Positions 15,034 to 25,193 are shown, counted from the first letter of the stretch. The stretch: 64,000 nt of DNA from Gemmatimonadaceae bacterium (GCA_036496605.1 DASXKV010000054.1:124001-188000), one strand, 5' to 3'. Numbers and translations are program-made. Notes: generated from the sequence alone by a model not told the origin.

Positions 15034-16002
15034 CTATTTGCATCCGCGGCGATCGGCTGACTCGGTTCGACACGCGGTCTGTGTGTCGCGCGCGCTGCCA
15101 AGGACGGCTTCCGAACCGGCCGGGGATGCACGGAGATGCTCGATGAGGAAGTCCCCGACGCGTCGCTCGTACTCGAGCGGCGCGTAATCGTGCAGATCCT
15201 GGTGGCCGGCGCCGGATACCTCCCACAACTCCTTCTCGCTCGTCGCGTGGGCAAAGAGAGCGCGCGATTCGCTGAGTCTGGTGTACTGGTCTTCGGTGCC
15301 GGCGATGAGCAATACGGGCTGCGTCACCTGTCCAATCGCATCGATCGGTCGCAGCCGCGCCGGGTTGACACCAATTCGAGGCGCGACGACGTCGATGAGC
15401 AGCGGCGTCATCGCAGTTCCAAGGAAGCCCAGTGGACCGAGCCAGGTGTGCAGGCGGTCGGCTACGGCGTCCTTGAACGTCGGATAGACCGACTCGAGAA
15501 CGAGCGCGTCCGCCGAGAGCGGCTTATTCCCGACAAGCGACGCCGCGCCACCCATCGAGACGCCGATGATGCCGATCCGCTCACCTGGCGAAGCCACTCG
15601 CAAGAAGGCGAGCGCGGCCGCGGCATCCAGACTCTCGAGCTCACCGAAGGTGATGTGTTGTCCGGGACTCTCGCCATGCGCCTGGAAATCAGGAGCAAGG
15701 ATCGCGAAGCCGGCACGATGGAGGAAGCTCGCGCGCGCCAGCATGCTGACACGATTGCTTCCCATACCGTGAAGGAGCAGCACCGCTCCTGCACCGGGCC
15801 GACCCGGCGCGAACCACGCTCGTAAGATGCTTCCCGAGCGGCTCGGAAAGTCCACAGTTCGCGCTTCGATTCCCAGGCTTCGCGGGACAGCACCAACGAT
15901 GCTACGAGCCGGCCGTGCAAAAAGGCACCCCTCCGCGCCGATTAGAAACATAGCGGCCGTCAGGACACGTATGAGTCGTTGTGCGGAAGCATTCTGTCTC
16001 AT
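15034..16002 (-). CDS. Exported alpha/beta-hydrolase (BAAT/acyl-esterase type)
   Basis: The start at ATG 16002 is supported by an AGGAGG site 4 bases upstream. The 322-residue protein has an N-terminal hydrophobic signal (LIRVLTAAMFLIGAEGC, perhaps lipoprotein-like) and an alpha/beta-hydrolase fold: LLLHGMGSNR oxyanion loop, DFQAHGESPG, nucleophile elbow GVSMGG, acid region IAGTEDQYT and His in VSGAGHQDLHDY. The substrate is unknown; esterase or thioesterase activity is likely. It is divergent from the next hydrolase gene. Confidence 0.85.
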   Translation of the reverse strand: MRQNASAQRLIRVLTAAMFLIGAEGCLFARPARSIVGAVPRSLGIEARTVDFPSRSGSILRAWFAPGRPGAGAVLLLHGMGSNRVSMLARASFLHRAGFAILAPDFQAHGESPGQHITFGELESLDAAAALAFLRVASPGERIGIIGVSMGGAASLVGNKPLSADALVLESVYPTFKDAVADRLHTWLGPLGFLGTAMTPLLIDVVAPRIGVNPARLRPIDAIGQVTQPVLLIAGTEDQYTRLSESRALFAHATSEKELWEVSGAGHQDLHDYAPLEYERRVGDFLIEHLRASPAGSEAVLGSARDTQTACRTESADRRGCK

Positions 16003-16132
16003 CGACCTCCTACTAAGCACGAGCCGTTCCGCGAGATGCGGGGTTCAAGAGAGACAGGCACATCATCGGTGACGACGCGGGCTTCGCGCGTGTCTTTGTT
16101 GGCGAGGGCCCACCTCCCAGCTACTGCTTTCG

Positions 16133-17110
16133 ATGCCGCTTGGAATTGCCTGGCACACGGTAGTTCTGTTCTTCGGTCTTGTCGCGTTCGCGCCGACGCG
16201 ACTGGGCGATCTTTACGCGCACCCGATGCCGGTGGCCGACTACTCCGCCGCGGTCGCCCGCATAGCGTCGCTGCAGTCTCAGGAAGATAGCGTCGTCGCG
16301 CCGGGTGGCGGTTCGATCCTGCTCACGCATGGGCATCGCACTGCTCGCGTTGTGGTCCTCTACCACGGACTCACAGATTCGCCGCTGCAATATTTCCCGT
16401 TTGCGCAGCGGCTATTCGCCGAGGGCGACAATGTCTTCGTGCCGCGTCTGCCTCACCACGCCGAAAAGGCGGGACGTGTCGCGAATATGGGCCGGCTGAC
16501 CGCTCAGGAACTGCGCGACCTTGGCGATGCATCGGTGGACGTAGCCCGCGGACTCGGCGATACGGTGATCGTGTCCGGACTGAGCGCGGGCGGGACAGTC
16601 GCCGCCTGGGTGGGGCAGTACCGTGCGGACGTCCAACGGGTCGTCCTCGTCGCGCCCGCGCTCGAGGTGACGCACGTGCCGTCGCTCCTGAATGGCGCCG
16701 TGCTGCGGATCGCCCTCCGTGTGCCTAACGTGACGCGTGCCGCTGCGCGCGACTCGACCGAGCCCGACCGTGAACCGGGCTGGGCGACTCATGCCGTTGC
16801 GCAAACGCTCAAGTTGGGCGTCGCGGTGCGTCGCACGGCGGCCGGAAAGCCGCCTGCCGTCCATGACCTGGCAGTGCTGCTGAACGCCGACGATCACACG
16901 ATCTCGAACGGCGCCGCGATCGATCTCGTGCATCGGTGGCAGAGCCACGGCGCGGAGACGCATATCTATCAGTTACCAGACTCACTGCATTTACCGCACG
17001 ATGTGATCGATCCGCGACACCCGGGAAGCAATATCGATGCGGTGTACCCAGTGCTGGACGCGTTGATCGCCGGTGCCAAGCCCGCGGGCTGGGTTGCGGT
17101 TTTGAAGTGA
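16133..17110 (+). CDS. Alpha/beta-hydrolase, carboxylesterase/lipase-like
   Basis: A 325-residue protein with an N-terminal hydrophobic segment (HTVVLFFGLVAFAPT), then VVLYHGLTDSPLQYFPFAQ (oxyanion HG), RLPHHAEKAGRVANM, the nucleophile elbow GLSAGG and a late acid/His region (LLNADDHTIS; LPDSLHLPHDVIDP). The HGLTDSP motif and GLSAGG elbow resemble esterase/lipases and monoacylglycerol lipase-like proteins. It shares a divergent promoter region (16003-16132) with the hydrolase to its left. Confidence 0.82.
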   Translation: MPLGIAWHTVVLFFGLVAFAPTRLGDLYAHPMPVADYSAAVARIASLQSQEDSVVAPGGGSILLTHGHRTARVVVLYHGLTDSPLQYFPFAQRLFAEGDNVFVPRLPHHAEKAGRVANMGRLTAQELRDLGDASVDVARGLGDTVIVSGLSAGGTVAAWVGQYRADVQRVVLVAPALEVTHVPSLLNGAVLRIALRVPNVTRAAARDSTEPDREPGWATHAVAQTLKLGVAVRRTAAGKPPAVHDLAVLLNADDHTISNGAAIDLVHRWQSHGAETHIYQLPDSLHLPHDVIDPRHPGSNIDAVYPVLDALIAGAKPAGWVAVLK

Positions 17111-17123
17111 AGATCGGGACCGC

Positions 17124-17990
17124 TCAAGCGCGTTCCATCAAACACAACCCGGACCATGGCCGTTTTCCCTGCGCACCATTCGACTCGGGGAAGAATCCAA
17201 ACAGTTTGAGCGGCCAGGGTAGACGGCGAGCGCGGCTCGCCTCTTTGAACGCCGATCGCACCTCGAGCGGTCGCCAACCGTAGGGACGGAAAACGTCCGG
17301 ACCTTCCGACGGCGCGAACTTGAAGGGTGCGCCGGCTCGTTCCAGGTCCTCGCCGCCGCCTTGGGTACGCAACATCTCGAGGAGACCTGGCGACACGATG
17401 TCGAAGACCCAGTATCGAAAAGTCGGTTGGCTCGAGAGGTCTTTCGCGAGCACGCCCACGTCATTGGCGCTCAGATAGATTAGCAAACCCTCACTAATCA
17501 CGAGCACGCGCTTCGCCGCGGCGCCAACCTGTGCGAACAGCGCGCGCCGCTTGGCGACATCGGAGAGGTCCATTGGAATGCGCTGGAGGAGGCAGCGTGG
17601 CTTCTCGCCGGCGAGCACCTCTTCCTTGTAAGCGAGCAGCTCCGGAAGATCGACCTCGATCCAGCGCAACGTCGGTGACACTGACATGCGGTACGGGCGC
17701 GCATCGAGCCCCGCCGCGAGATTCAGCACAGTATCGACACCCGCCGCGAGCTGCCGCTCGATGTACTGATCGAAGATGTAGGTACGCATCACCCACGACC
17801 ATGCGTTCTTCGTGTGCATGGTCATCGCCGCCGCGATCTGTTCCCCGCGATCGCCCGCGAGCCGTTGCGCTAGCGGATCGCGGAAGAGCGCGTCGGCCCG
17901 CTCGGTCTCTCGGGCGCGGAAAACCGCGGCCCATCGAGCGGTGTCGGAGATGTTCCGAATCAGCGGTTCAGTCATGGATGTGGAGGCCAT
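17124..17990 (-). CDS. TIGR00027-type SAM-dependent methyltransferase (LCM-like)
   Basis: The 288-residue protein (ATG 17990; a second ATG at 17975 is possible) has the family's SAM-binding signature VLNLAAGLDARPYRM followed by WIEVDLPELLAYK, then VLVISEGLLIYLS. These are the hallmark motifs of the leucine-carboxyl-methyltransferase-like family common in actinobacteria and soil bacteria, mostly with unknown O-methylation targets. It starts 4 bases after the stop of the M28 peptidase gene, so the two are probably cotranscribed. Confidence 0.85.
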   Translation of the reverse strand: MASTSMTEPLIRNISDTARWAAVFRARETERADALFRDPLAQRLAGDRGEQIAAAMTMHTKNAWSWVMRTYIFDQYIERQLAAGVDTVLNLAAGLDARPYRMSVSPTLRWIEVDLPELLAYKEEVLAGEKPRCLLQRIPMDLSDVAKRRALFAQVGAAAKRVLVISEGLLIYLSANDVGVLAKDLSSQPTFRYWVFDIVSPGLLEMLRTQGGGEDLERAGAPFKFAPSEGPDVFRPYGWRPLEVRSAFKEASRARRLPWPLKLFGFFPESNGAQGKRPWSGLCLMERA

Positions 17991-17994
17991 TGAA

Positions 17995-19740
17995 CTACTT
18001 CTGCGCGAGTGTCGAGTCCCTCTTGGCCTTGAACTCCGTACCTTGCTTCCACTGCGGCATCGAATCCGTCTGTGCGACGACGTACCCGACCCGGAACAGT
18101 GTGCGTACATCCTGCGCGCCGCCGGTGAGGTCCCAGTCTTTCTTCACCTCGTCAGACGGTTTGTGGTAATCCCTGCTCGTGTACTCGTCCCGCTTCCGCA
18201 TGCCGTAACCGTTAGGCTTGCCGATGAAATCGATGCCGGCGTCCGTGTCGAGCGCCGGGACGCCTTGTTTCGCAAACTCGAAATGATCGGAGCGATAGTA
18301 GAACCCCTTCTCCGGCTCCGCGTCCGGGCGCACGACGCGGCCGTCCGCCTTGAGAATGCGCGTGAGGTCGTCGTCGAGCGTCGAGTTACCGAGCCCGATG
18401 ACGGTGAACTCGTTCGTGCGGCCCCACTGATTGATGCCATCCATGTTGATGTCCGCCGCCGTCTTGTTCAGCGGATACAGCGGATGCTCGGCGTAGTACT
18501 TCGATCCAACGAGCCCCTTCTCTTCAGCCGTTACAGAGAGAAAGAGGATCGAGCGTCGCGGCGGCGGCGCAAGCTTCATGTACGCCTGGGCGATGTCGAG
18601 GAGTGCCGCGCAACCGCTGGCGTTGTCGGCGGCGCCATTGAAGATCTGGTCACCCTTGAGTGTCGTATCCTTGCCGAGGTGGTCCCAGTGCGCGGTGTAA
18701 ATCACGTACTCGTCTTTCTTGTCACCGCCCTCGAGCTTCGCGACGACGTTCTTCGACTGGATCTCGCGGTGATCGATCTTGATGTTGAAGTCGGCCTTGG
18801 CGTCGAGAGCGACCGGCTTGAAGTCCTTCTTCTTCGCCGCTGCCTTCAGCGAATCGAAATTGAGTCCTGCGTCGCGCAGCAGCTCCTTCGCCTTCTCCAG
18901 ACGGATCCAGCCCTCCACAGGGACACGTTTCTCGGCGTCCGCCGATGGAACGTCGAACTGCTCGGCGGAGTTGCTGGAGCGCACGACCTCGTAGGGATAG
19001 CCGGCAGGGCCCGTTTCATGAATGATGATCGCCACCGCCGCCCCCTTCTCTGACGCGATCTCGTACTTGTACGTCCATCTGCCGTAATAGGTCATCGCTT
19101 TGCCCTTGAACATCGCCGTGTCGAGCGCGGTCGAGTCGCCCGGCGCGGCGTTAGGCGCGGGAACCGCCGGATCGTTGACCAGCATGAGGATCGTCTTGCC
19201 CTTCACGTCCACGCCTTTGTAGTCGTCCCAGCCGTATTCCGGCGCGACGACGCCATAGCCGACGAAGACAACATCGGAGTTCTCGACCTTCGTCGAGTCG
19301 CGGTTGTGTCGCGAGTTGGCGATGTAGTCGTCGGGATAGCGCAGCGACACGGTTTTTCCACGCGCGCTGAACGACGCCGTCGGATGCGCCTTGTATCCGA
19401 TCAGATCCACCTTCTGGATGTAGCTGCCGTCGGGATTCCCGGGCTTGAGGCCCAGCTTCTGGAACTGCTGCGTGAGGTATGCGACGGCCTTTTCCTCGCC
19501 GGGAGTACCAGGCGCGCGTCCCTCCATGGAGTCGGCCGCGAGATCCTTGATATGCTGCAGCAGCGACGCGGTATCGATCGATTGCGCGGCGGTGACCACG
19601 GCCGGCGACGTCGCGGTCGTATCAGTGAAGGCCGCCGGCGCCGATGATCCGGCTGCGGTGTTGGAGTTGCCTTTCTCGCCACAGGCGGCGAGGAGCAAGG
19701 CGGCGAGGAGCGCGCCCGAGAACCGATAAATGGATGACAC
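17995..19740 (-). CDS. M28-family zinc aminopeptidase lipoprotein with PA domain
   Basis: The 581-residue product (GTG start) has a lipoprotein signal ([14 protein letters not shown]). A PA-like insertion ([31 protein letters not shown]) precedes the M28 catalytic domain. Probable zinc ligands are seen at [26 protein letters not shown], the catalytic Glu pair in [18 protein letters not shown], and [16 protein letters not shown]. It is predicted to act in the periplasm or outer membrane on peptides. The methyltransferase gene follows after 4 bases. Confidence 0.92.
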   Translation of the reverse strand: MSSIYRFSGALLAALLLAACGEKGNSNTAAGSSAPAAFTDTTATSPAVVTAAQSIDTASLLQHIKDLAADSMEGRAPGTPGEEKAVAYLTQQFQKLGLKPGNPDGSYIQKVDLIGYKAHPTASFSARGKTVSLRYPDDYIANSRHNRDSTKVENSDVVFVGYGVVAPEYGWDDYKGVDVKGKTILMLVNDPAVPAPNAAPGDSTALDTAMFKGKAMTYYGRWTYKYEIASEKGAAVAIIIHETGPAGYPYEVVRSSNSAEQFDVPSADAEKRVPVEGWIRLEKAKELLRDAGLNFDSLKAAAKKKDFKPVALDAKADFNIKIDHREIQSKNVVAKLEGGDKKDEYVIYTAHWDHLGKDTTLKGDQIFNGAADNASGCAALLDIAQAYMKLAPPPRRSILFLSVTAEEKGLVGSKYYAEHPLYPLNKTAADINMDGINQWGRTNEFTVIGLGNSTLDDDLTRILKADGRVVRPDAEPEKGFYYRSDHFEFAKQGVPALDTDAGIDFIGKPNGYGMRKRDEYTSRDYHKPSDEVKKDWDLTGGAQDVRTLFRVGYVVAQTDSMPQWKQGTEFKAKRDSTLAQK

Positions 19741-19841
19741 GATGAATGGAGGGCTGAGGAGACGACTCGCTGCGGACCAGCCGGAAATCTTCGAGTTCTC
19801 ACGACGTGCGGCAAGAGCCTAGGAACGCGATATTCCTGCCC

Positions 19842-21206
19842 ATGACAAATCACCGATTTCTCCGATCGTGCTGGGTTCCGACGATTCTCGCCCTCGCGGC
19901 TTGCGGGCGCGACAATCGCCCAGCCAAGAGCGATACCATTGGCTACTCGTCGTATTCAGCGGGCGGCCGGAGACCGTGCGCGAGTGACAACGGCGGCCTC
20001 ACGCTACCGCCCGGGTTCTGCGCCACGATTTTCGCGGACAGCATCGGCCACGCACGGCATATCGTCGTCGCGCCTAACGGGGACGTCTACGTCAACACCT
20101 GGAGCGGCCAGTATTTTGGCGGCGACAAGGGTCCCGAGGGCGGTTATCTCATCATGCTCCGCGATACGACGCACGACGGTCGCGCCGATGTCATAACCCG
20201 ATTTGGCGCGAAGGCCGACAGCGGTGGCCACGGCGGCACGGGCATCGCGTTACACAGCGATGCACTCTACGCCGAGGAGAGTGCGACAATCGTTCGTTAC
20301 GCCCTGCCGGAAGGCAGTGGGGTGCCGACGGCTGCGCCCGTCGTCATCGTCAAATTGTTGCCGCTCAACGGCGATCACCCGATGCATCCCTTCGCGATCG
20401 ACTCGTCAGGCACGATGTACGTCGATCTCGGCTCGGCATCGAATTCGTGCCAGTTCACGAATCGTGTGCCCAACTCACCGGGTCACAATCCCTGTAACGA
20501 GCTCCGCACGCGCGGCGGCATCTGGGCATACGACGTCAACAAGACGAATCAGAATTTCTCTCCGGAGAATCGTTACGCGACGGGGATTCGCAACGCCGTC
20601 GGCATGGCGATCGATGGCGACGGCAAGCTCTGGTCGACGCAGCATGGGCGCGATCAGCTCTACGAGAACTGGTCGAAGCTCTATGCCAGCGAACAGGGAC
20701 AGAATCTTCCCGCCGAAGAGCTATTGTTGATCGAGAAGGGAGCGGACTACGGCTGGCCGCGCTGCTACTTCGATGGTGATCAGCAGAAGCTCGTCCTCGC
20801 ACCAGAGTACGGCGGCGACGGCGGCAAGATGGTGAGCGATTGCCGGGAAAAGCATGCGCCCGCCGCGTTTTTCCCGGCGCACTGGGCGCCGGACGGATTG
20901 TTGTTCTACACGGGCAACCAGTTTCCCGCACGATACCGCAATGGCGCGTTCATCGCCTTCCACGGGTCGTGGAATCGCGCGCCGGGGCCACAGGGCGGGT
21001 ACCAGGTGGTCTTCCAACCGCTCTCGTCAGACAAGGCATCGGGGAATTACGAGTCGTTCGCGAATGGGTTCGCGGGTGGCGTCATGCAGCCCGACGCGGC
21101 CAAGCACCGACCGGTGGGGTTGGCACAGGGGCCGGATGGGGCCTTGTACATCACGGATGACAAAGCTGGGCGAGTCTGGCGCGTGGTGTACGTCGGCACC
21201 AACTAA
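19842..21206 (+). CDS. PQQ-dependent sugar dehydrogenase-like lipoprotein (sorbosone dehydrogenase type)
   Basis: ATG 19842 gives 454 residues with a lipoprotein signal (VPTILALAACGRD). The body is a six-bladed propeller of the soluble glucose dehydrogenase/L-sorbosone dehydrogenase family: LPPGFCATIFADSIGHAR, VAPNGDVYVNTWSG, HGGTGIALHSDALY, MHPFAIDSSGTMYVDLGS, GIRNAVGMAIDGDGKLWSTQHGRDQ, GADYGWPRCYFDG, and a terminal GPDGALYITDDKAGRVWRV. These enzymes oxidise sugars or aldehydes in the periplasm. It is divergent from the M28 gene and convergent with the efflux operon. Confidence 0.87.
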   Translation: MTNHRFLRSCWVPTILALAACGRDNRPAKSDTIGYSSYSAGGRRPCASDNGGLTLPPGFCATIFADSIGHARHIVVAPNGDVYVNTWSGQYFGGDKGPEGGYLIMLRDTTHDGRADVITRFGAKADSGGHGGTGIALHSDALYAEESATIVRYALPEGSGVPTAAPVVIVKLLPLNGDHPMHPFAIDSSGTMYVDLGSASNSCQFTNRVPNSPGHNPCNELRTRGGIWAYDVNKTNQNFSPENRYATGIRNAVGMAIDGDGKLWSTQHGRDQLYENWSKLYASEQGQNLPAEELLLIEKGADYGWPRCYFDGDQQKLVLAPEYGGDGGKMVSDCREKHAPAAFFPAHWAPDGLLFYTGNQFPARYRNGAFIAFHGSWNRAPGPQGGYQVVFQPLSSDKASGNYESFANGFAGGVMQPDAAKHRPVGLAQGPDGALYITDDKAGRVWRVVYVGTN

Positions 21207-21234
21207 GTGAGCGCCCGGGTTGTGGAGCGCGCAA

Positions 21235-22383
21235 TTACGCAGCGCGCTTTGAATATTGCCTAACTGCGAGCGTAAACACGGCGGCCGCGAACACGGCCAG
21301 AATGAGAAAGGGCTGCTCGATCTCGCGGAGTGTTGCGCCCTTCACCAGTACCGCCCGCGAGATCGCCACGAAATGTCGCACCGGATTCAGCTCGGCGACG
21401 ATCTGTACCCACTTCGGCATGCTGTCGATCGGCGTGAACAACCCGCTCATCAGCAGGTAGATCATCATGATGAAGAACGTCACGAACATCGCCTGCTGCT
21501 GCGTCTCGACGATCGTCGATATCCAGAGGCCGATGCCTAACGCGGCGATCAGGTAAACCGCCGAGACGGCGAAGAGGAGTACCGGGCTGCCCAGAATCGG
21601 CACACCAAAAACAAAACGGCCGAGGGCGAGTCCGCCCGCGAGCTCGAACATCCCGAGCACCCAGAACGGCAGGAGCTTGCCGGTAATGAATTGGCCGCGC
21701 GTGATCGGCGTGACGTTGAGTTGCTCCAGGGTGCCGAGCTCCTTCTCCCGAGCAATGTTCTGGGCGGTCAGCAGCGTCCCGATCAGTGTCACGAGCGCGA
21801 CCAGAATTCCCGGAACCATGTAGTGCCGATAATCGAGCGTGGGGTTGTACCACGCCCGTGTGCGCACATCGAGCTGCGGCGTTCCGCGCCGGGGCGCTGC
21901 CTCGACGCCGATCGACGGCGACGCGCCAACGCCAATCTCTGGCGCAAGCTCCTCTGCATAGCGAGTGAGAATGCGCGAGGCGTAGAACTGCACGATCCCC
22001 GCCGCCATTCCCTTCTCCGCATTCACGACGAGCTGCACGGTTGCCGCATGATTGCGCACGAGCTCGCGCTCGAAATCGTGCGGAATCGTGAGCACCATCG
22101 TCACGTCGCCTGACAGTAGCCGCTCGTTCGCCAGCTCGGGACTCGGCGACGCGCCCACGATGCCGAAGTCGCCCGACGCGGCGAAGCGCGTGACGAGACC
22201 ACGCGACGCGCTCGTATGGTCCTGGTCGACCACGTACAATGGGGTATCGCGAATCTCGAAGGTCGCCGCATTCGCGAGAATGAGGAGTTGAATGAAGGGG
22301 ATGAGCAGGACCTGCGCGAGCGTCGCGCGATCGCGGACGACGTGCAAGACTTCCGTCCAGGCGAGTATCAACGCGCGACGCAT
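21235..22383 (-). CDS. ABC-2 type permease, YbhR-like (last gene of efflux operon)
   Basis: A 382-residue permease (ATG 22383) with one N-terminal helix (LAQVLLIPFIQLLILANA), a large external domain (YVVDQDHTSASRGLV, VVNAEKGMAAGIVQFYA), and five C-terminal helices with the ABC-2 hallmark AREKELGTLEQLNVTPI between the second and third. Its start overlaps the stop of the preceding permease (ATGA). With 22383-23486 it would form the membrane channel of a multidrug or solvent exporter. Confidence 0.92.
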   Translation of the reverse strand: MRRALILAWTEVLHVVRDRATLAQVLLIPFIQLLILANAATFEIRDTPLYVVDQDHTSASRGLVTRFAASGDFGIVGASPSPELANERLLSGDVTMVLTIPHDFERELVRNHAATVQLVVNAEKGMAAGIVQFYASRILTRYAEELAPEIGVGASPSIGVEAAPRRGTPQLDVRTRAWYNPTLDYRHYMVPGILVALVTLIGTLLTAQNIAREKELGTLEQLNVTPITRGQFITGKLLPFWVLGMFELAGGLALGRFVFGVPILGSPVLLFAVSAVYLIAALGIGLWISTIVETQQQAMFVTFFIMMIYLLMSGLFTPIDSMPKWVQIVAELNPVRHFVAISRAVLVKGATLREIEQPFLILAVFAAAVFTLAVRQYSKRAA

Positions 22384-23486
22384 CAGGCGAGCCGGATCTT
22401 GAACGACCGCGTCGCCGCCGCGACTAACAGCAGCGTCATGCCGAGCAGAATGAGCGTCTCGTGCCAGAGATACTCCAGCCCAACACCCTTCAGCATCACA
22501 CCACGGGCGATCAACACGAACCATTTTGCGGGCACGACATTCGAGATGAGACGCAGCGGCCAGGGCATGCTCTCGATCGGGAAGATGAACCCCGAGAGCA
22601 GAATCGTGGGCAGCATCGTGCCGGCGAGAGCGCCGATCATCGCCACGCGCTGCGAGGATGTCCGCGACGAAATGAGAATGCCTAACGACAGCGACGTCAG
22701 AATGTACAGCAGGCCTTCGGCGAGGAGCAGCAAGAGACTTCCGCGCAACGGAACCGAGAAGATGAGGCGCGCCTCGGCGACGACGAGCAGCACGCTCACG
22801 AACCCGATGACGACGTACGCCAGTACCTTGCCGACGATGATCTCGAGCGGCTTGAGCGGCGACACGAGCAGAATCTCCATCGTCCCGGTCTCCTTCTCTC
22901 GCGTGAGCGAGATCGCCGTCATCAGCGCCGAGATGATCGTGAGGACGAAGGCGATCAGGCCGGGGACGAAGAGATTCGAGCTCGCGCGCGTCGGATTGAA
23001 GCGCATCCGCACTTCGGGGAAGATCTGCACGCCTCCGCTTCGCAGCGCGATGTCTCGTTGATAGCCCTGAATGACGCCGATGGCATAGCTCTCCATCGCG
23101 CTGCCACTGTTCGGCTCCGAGGCGTCGACGACCACCAGCACGCGCGCCGGGAGGCCACGCGCCAGACGATTGGCGAAATCAGCGTCGAAGACGACCGCCT
23201 CCTGGATGTCGCCCGCCGCGAACAGCCGATCCAACGGCCCCGCGCTCGGAAGGATCCTAACGAGCTCGAAGACATCACTCCCGGAGAAACGATTGCGAAT
23301 CTCGAGCGTCGACGCATCGGGTGAGGGATCGACGATAGCCAGGCGAATCGCCCAGATGTCGGTCCTGATGGCATAGCCGAACAGAATGACCTGCACGATC
23401 GGCATGAAGATCACGACGAAGAGCGTGCGCCGGTCGCGCAGTATATGCAGCCATTCCTTCCGAAGCAGTCCGGCGAAGGCGCTCAT
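22383..23486 (-). CDS. ABC-2 type permease, YbhS-like
   Basis: A 367-residue permease starting at ATG 23486, which overlaps the stop of the upstream ATPase by 4 bases. It has an N-terminal helix (RTLFVVIFMPIVQVILFGYAI), an external domain (SGSDVFELVRILPSAG; RVLVVVDASEPNSGSAMES) and C-terminal helices with the motif TREKETGTMEILLVSPLKP. Its paralogue is the next gene. The frame can be read upstream to 24005, but that part overlaps the ATPase and is spurious. Confidence 0.92.
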   Translation of the reverse strand: MSAFAGLLRKEWLHILRDRRTLFVVIFMPIVQVILFGYAIRTDIWAIRLAIVDPSPDASTLEIRNRFSGSDVFELVRILPSAGPLDRLFAAGDIQEAVVFDADFANRLARGLPARVLVVVDASEPNSGSAMESYAIGVIQGYQRDIALRSGGVQIFPEVRMRFNPTRASSNLFVPGLIAFVLTIISALMTAISLTREKETGTMEILLVSPLKPLEIIVGKVLAYVVIGFVSVLLVVAEARLIFSVPLRGSLLLLLAEGLLYILTSLSLGILISSRTSSQRVAMIGALAGTMLPTILLSGFIFPIESMPWPLRLISNVVPAKWFVLIARGVMLKGVGLEYLWHETLILLGMTLLLVAAATRSFKIRLA

Positions 23487-24238
23487 CAGGCTGCCCCCGC
23501 AGCCGGCCGGGCGAGACGGACGAACAGCTCGTCGATCGAGTCGACACCATACTGCTGCTTGAGCTCGGCCGGTGTGCCTAACGCTCCGATGTGCCCGGCG
23601 ACCATGATCGAGATCCGGTCGCAGTACTCGGCCTCGTCCATGTAGTGCGTCGTGACGAATACGGTAGTGCCGCGAGCCGCTGCTTCGTAAATGAGCTCCC
23701 AGAACTGTCGTCGCGTAATCGGATCGACGCCGCTCGTCGGCTCGTCGAGAAATACGATCGAGGGCTCGTGCAGGAGCGCGACCGAGAACGCGAGCTTCTG
23801 CCGCCAGCCTAACGGCAACCCGCGCACCTGCGTTCGTGCAGCTTTCTCGAGGCCGAGACGCGAGAGCATGCGCGTCGTCCGCTCGCGGACGGTCTCGCGC
23901 GAGAGATCGTAGATCCCGCCGTACAGCCTGATGTTCTCGGTAACCGTCAGGTCCTCGTACAGCGAGAACTTTTGGCTCATGTAGCCAATGCGGCGTTTGA
24001 TCCATTCGCTTTCGGTGTAGACGTCGTGCCCGGCGACGCGCGCGGTGCCCGACGTTGGCGAGAGGAGCCCGGTCAGGATGCGGATCGCCGTCGTCTTCCC
24101 GGCTCCGTTTGCTCCGAGAAACCCGAACACTTCGCCAGTGGCGACATCGAACGTGATCTTGTCGACGGCCGTGAACGAGCCGAAGCGTCGAGTGAGGTCG
24201 CGCGCCTCGATCGCTTTGCCGTTAGACACGGCGCTCAT
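23486..24238 (-). CDS. ABC transporter ATPase, equivalent to the C-terminal half of YbhF
   Basis: A 250-residue ATPase with Walker A GANGAGKTT, Q-loop YMSQKFSLYEDLTV, Walker B SIVFLDEPTSGVD and H-loop TTHYMDEAEYC. The signature motif is degenerate (LPLGWRQ instead of LSGGQ). It overlaps both neighbours by 4 bases. In the E. coli ybhGFSR system the two ATPase domains are one polypeptide; here they are two genes, each with one weakened motif, which implies an obligate heterodimer. Confidence 0.93.
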   Translation of the reverse strand: MSAVSNGKAIEARDLTRRFGSFTAVDKITFDVATGEVFGFLGANGAGKTTAIRILTGLLSPTSGTARVAGHDVYTESEWIKRRIGYMSQKFSLYEDLTVTENIRLYGGIYDLSRETVRERTTRMLSRLGLEKAARTQVRGLPLGWRQKLAFSVALLHEPSIVFLDEPTSGVDPITRRQFWELIYEAAARGTTVFVTTHYMDEAEYCDRISIMVAGHIGALGTPAELKQQYGVDSIDELFVRLARPAAGAA

Positions 24239-25182
24239 GCGGCCCGCTCGGGCTCGCCCATGCGCGCCATGAACGTGTCCTCGATCGTCGGCGAAGCCGG
24301 CGCGACATCGACCTCGCCAAAGCCGCGCTGTCGGAGGTAGTCGCGAAGCTCCGCGCCGATCTGCTCCGTGGGTAGTGCCGTTCGCCGGTCGGTGTAGTGA
24401 AGCAGATCGCCGAAGGGAAACACCGTCGCCGCATTCGGGTACTCGCGCGTCGCGAGAAGCAGCGGATAGCGCTCGCCGCCCCGGACGGTGAATAAGGGGC
24501 GCCCGAAGGACGCGGCAATTCGCGCCGGGGCGTCGATGCCGAGGATGCGCCCACGCTGAATGAGTGCAACGCGCCCGCAGCGATCGGCTTCGTCCATGTA
24601 GGGCGTCGAGACGATGATCGTGAGCCCAGAGGCTTTCAGTCGATCGAGGAGCTCCCAGAACTCGCGCCGCGAGACCGCGTCGACGCCGGTCGTGGGTTCG
24701 TCGAGGAAGAGAATCTCCGGGCGATGTACGAGGGCGCAGCAGAGTGCGAGCTTCTGTTTCATGCCACCCGACAGCGCGCCGGCGCGCCGATCCTTGAAGG
24801 GCGCAAGCTGGTCGTAGATGGGCGCGATGAGATCATACTGCTCGGCGACGGTCGCTCCAAAGACCGACGCGAAGAAGCGCAGATTCTCTTCGACGGAGAG
24901 ATCGGGGTATAACGAGAATCGCCCGGGCATGTAACCGACGCGACGACGGAGCTCCCAGATGTCCGTCGTGACGTCGCGTCCGAGCACGGTCGCCCGTCCC
25001 GCATCCGGCAATATCAGCGTTACGAGTATGCGAAACAGCGTCGTCTTCCCTGCACCGTCAGGACCGATGAAGCCAAAGAGCTCGCCGGTTTCGATGTCGA
25101 GCGTGACATCATCGAGAGCCGTCGTCGTATCGTAGCGCTTGACGATGCCCTGGATTTCGACGGCGCTTGGAGCGGATGGCAT
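24235..25182 (-). CDS. ABC transporter ATPase, equivalent to the N-terminal half of YbhF
   Basis: ATG 25182 gives 315 residues. Walker A is GPDGAGKTT, Q-loop YMPGRFSLYPDLSVEEN, signature LSGGMKQ and Walker B EILFLDEPTTGVD; the usual H-loop His is replaced (STPYMDEADRC). After the nucleotide-binding domain there is an extension of about 85 residues (FTVRGGERYPLLLATRE; DTFMARMG) as in DrrA/CcmA-like exporters. It overlaps the next ATPase by 4 bases and follows the adaptor gene by 11 bases. Confidence 0.93.
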   Translation of the reverse strand: MPSAPSAVEIQGIVKRYDTTTALDDVTLDIETGELFGFIGPDGAGKTTLFRILVTLILPDAGRATVLGRDVTTDIWELRRRVGYMPGRFSLYPDLSVEENLRFFASVFGATVAEQYDLIAPIYDQLAPFKDRRAGALSGGMKQKLALCCALVHRPEILFLDEPTTGVDAVSRREFWELLDRLKASGLTIIVSTPYMDEADRCGRVALIQRGRILGIDAPARIAASFGRPLFTVRGGERYPLLLATREYPNAATVFPFGDLLHYTDRRTALPTEQIGAELRDYLRQRGFGEVDVAPASPTIEDTFMARMGEPERAA

Positions 25183-25193
25183 CGACTTCCTCG

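Noticed and set aside
17991-18110. Upstream extension of the methyltransferase frame
   Set aside because: It overlaps the end of the M28 peptidase gene and adds a low-complexity Arg/Ser stretch not seen in the family.
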